Origin: Celerinatantimonas yamalensis | Lineage (GTDB): Bacteria; Pseudomonadota; Gammaproteobacteria; Enterobacterales; Celerinatantimonadaceae | Direction of reading: 5' to 3' | Assembly: GCF_046054155.1 (NCBI RefSeq) | Contig: NZ_JBEQCT010000013.1 | Span: forward strand, 1 to 64,000 | Length of the DNA: 64,000 nucleotides | Shown: positions 62,813 through 64,000 of the stretch, piece after piece | How positions within the stretch are numbered: the stretch's first letter is position 1 | Layout: the number at the start of each line of letters is the position of its first letter | Notes under the pieces: generated by a model | The model's input: only the letters and a program-made list of their open reading frames with translations | What the model was told of the DNA's origin: nothing | The model's database searches: none | Position numbers and translations under genes: made by a program

Positions 62813-64000
62813 ATTGCTTATCCTTAGCCATGACTGGCTTAATTATAAGCAGATACACAATTTAAATTACAGGCTCCTATTCAGAGCCAATGGACACATT
62901 ATCTGCATTCAAGATCGCATTCCTGCACCGACTAACCCAGCGTTTACCCATACTATTTCTTATCACAAGATTGCTATTGGCCCTCCCTTATTCTACCTGA
63001 TGCTGACATAAGCGATGCTCGCCTACTACTGCCTTTCTAAAGACGCACCAACATCATTCATCTGCAATAATAGGTTGAAAAAATAATGCAAATATCAGAG
63101 TTAAATCATATAAACAGGCGGATTAACTCTTTTAGGCGATTGTGTGGTAATGAGTAAATCAGTATGGTGAAATATTCGCAGATACACATCTCAATGTATC
63201 TTCGTAACCGGCGCAACCCAATTGACTACATCGGGGGGCGGTAGCGTGGTTCAACCTAATTAGCTTGTCGTCAAGCTTATTTGTCACCTCACCAGATATA
63301 GCACTCATGAATAGACTAGTGATAGCGGCATCGATCGTTTAAATGATATCTGAGCTTACGACAGGCTCAGATCACTGATCGGCGATATCTACCTTTATAG
63401 CCATTTCGCGATGGCGATTGTGAATGCTCTGATTTCTGTATGGATAGACAGTATTATTTGTATATGTGCCATCGCGAGCGCAGATCCACCCCAACTGATG
63501 CACACTTTGTTATAAACATCATTATAAAAATAAATAGAAATCAATATATTAGTCTAAATGTGAGGTTGGATAATGCGCAACGCAAAGAGAGAAAATGCGC
63601 ATGCGCATTTATCGCGAGGGTATATTTTGCCAAACAAGACTTAACTGTATGATAGTCAGGTAAAAACATCTTGCTCACTTTGCCCCCAAAAGGGTAGGAT
63701 TTGAGCATGCTTCATATAAAAATGTTATGCAACTCAGGTAAATTTAGGGGCTCAATCTTTTGGGATTTTTCCGGCCATTCGTTTTGTGTTGTCGGCAAAT
63801 GAGCATTTTTACCTTCAAATTCATTGTGAACTCAAGCCGTAAAACAGGCAAAGTTCTTTGTTTGCCTCAATCAGTTTTAGCGCTGGTTCGTTGCCAATTC
63901 AGCGTGCGTAAAGTGTGGAAAGGGTAAGTTTATCGAGCATTTTGCACTTGCTGAAAGTCTTGCTTGTTGAGTTTGTCTCATTCAAAAGCTTGGTTTGTTG
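62813..64000. other. Gene-free right end with inverted repeats
   Basis: No convincing gene in about 1.2 kb. Short open frames lack ribosome sites and families. Perfect inverted repeats: ATCTGAGC/GCTCAGAT (63348-63372), TCGCGATGGC/GCCATCGCGA (63406-63415, 63468-63477) and CCCAAAAG/CTTTTGGG (63685-63692, 63757-63764), the last followed by ATTTTT and containing an inner GATTTGAGC/GCTCAATC pair, so it could be a terminator of something read rightward. Confidence 0.45.

Noticed and set aside
62760..63011. 83-codon frame at the right end
   Set aside because: It overlaps the IS256 stub on the other strand, has no good ribosome site and no family match.
1..64000. CRISPR arrays, tRNA genes and intact insertion sequences
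   Set aside because: No regularly spaced repeats, cloverleaf-like genes or complete transposase genes with ends were seen on reading both strands.

Overview
The window is a chromosomal segment of a gammaproteobacterium of the Vibrio/Aeromonas/Celerinatantimonas kind; I cannot name the species. The evidence is the housekeeping neighbourhood yrdA-aroE-hemF-tsaC-purEK-yrdD-smg-dprA-def-fmt-rsmB-trkA-trkH, the pldB-yigL pair, opgGH, maoP and nsrR. The left edge looks like the upstream part of a divergent rRNA promoter, and yrdA is divergent from rrnD in E. coli too.

Layout. 0.3-5 kb: gamma-carbonic-anhydrase-like yrdA and opgGH (osmoregulated periplasmic glucans). 5-18 kb: aroE, maoP, hemF, tsaC, purEK, yrdD/smg/dprA, def-fmt-rsmB and the potassium genes trkA-trkH. 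18-23 kb: sirB2-like/nsrR, a 47-codon ORF behind a 23-bp perfect palindrome, phzF-like, a translationally coupled DUF1820 pair, pldB and yigL. 23-29 kb: thiM, then ugpBAEC with four in-phase PhoB half-sites, and ugpQ. 29-35 kb: a NAD biosynthesis cluster (niaR, nadS-type cysteine desulfurase, nadB, nadC, nadA) with the Bacillus/Clostridium architecture, a likely old import from Firmicutes. 35-43 kb: phytase-like lipoprotein, curA, pepT, a hybrid histidine kinase followed by a secreted cyclase-family protein with an altered metal site, and a MATE transporter.

43.7-51.5 kb is a tight three-gene phosphorelay/c-di-GMP cluster: REC-PAS-GGDEF(degenerate)-EAL, a 1603-residue CHASE hybrid kinase with two receivers and an Hpt domain, and REC-GGDEF(degenerate, inhibitory site kept). 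The likely outputs are one phosphodiesterase and one c-di-GMP-binding protein.

52.1-58.1 kb is an AT-rich island: a LysR regulator, GH4 6-phospho-glycosidase, PTS IIC and IIB, an enolase-superfamily sugar-acid dehydratase, and PTS IIA. Decayed transposase fragments flank it (IS3-like and IS481-like on the left, IS1595-like and IS256-like on the right). The mix of disaccharide PTS, phospho-glycosidase and acid-sugar dehydratase suggests uptake of a disaccharide aldonate of the cellobionate type. This is the best candidate for an undescribed system here.

58.9-62.5 kb: asrABC anaerobic sulfite reductase with cobA for siroheme supply. 62.5-64 kb has no convincing gene, but holds an IS256 N-terminal stub and several inverted repeats. 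I saw no tRNA, rRNA or CRISPR inside the window. Several starts were moved from the longest frame because of ribosome binding sites or family length (tsaC, purE, rsmB, nsrR, phzF-like, thiM, ugpA, nadC, the third signalling gene, LysR, GH4, PTS IIA, asrC).
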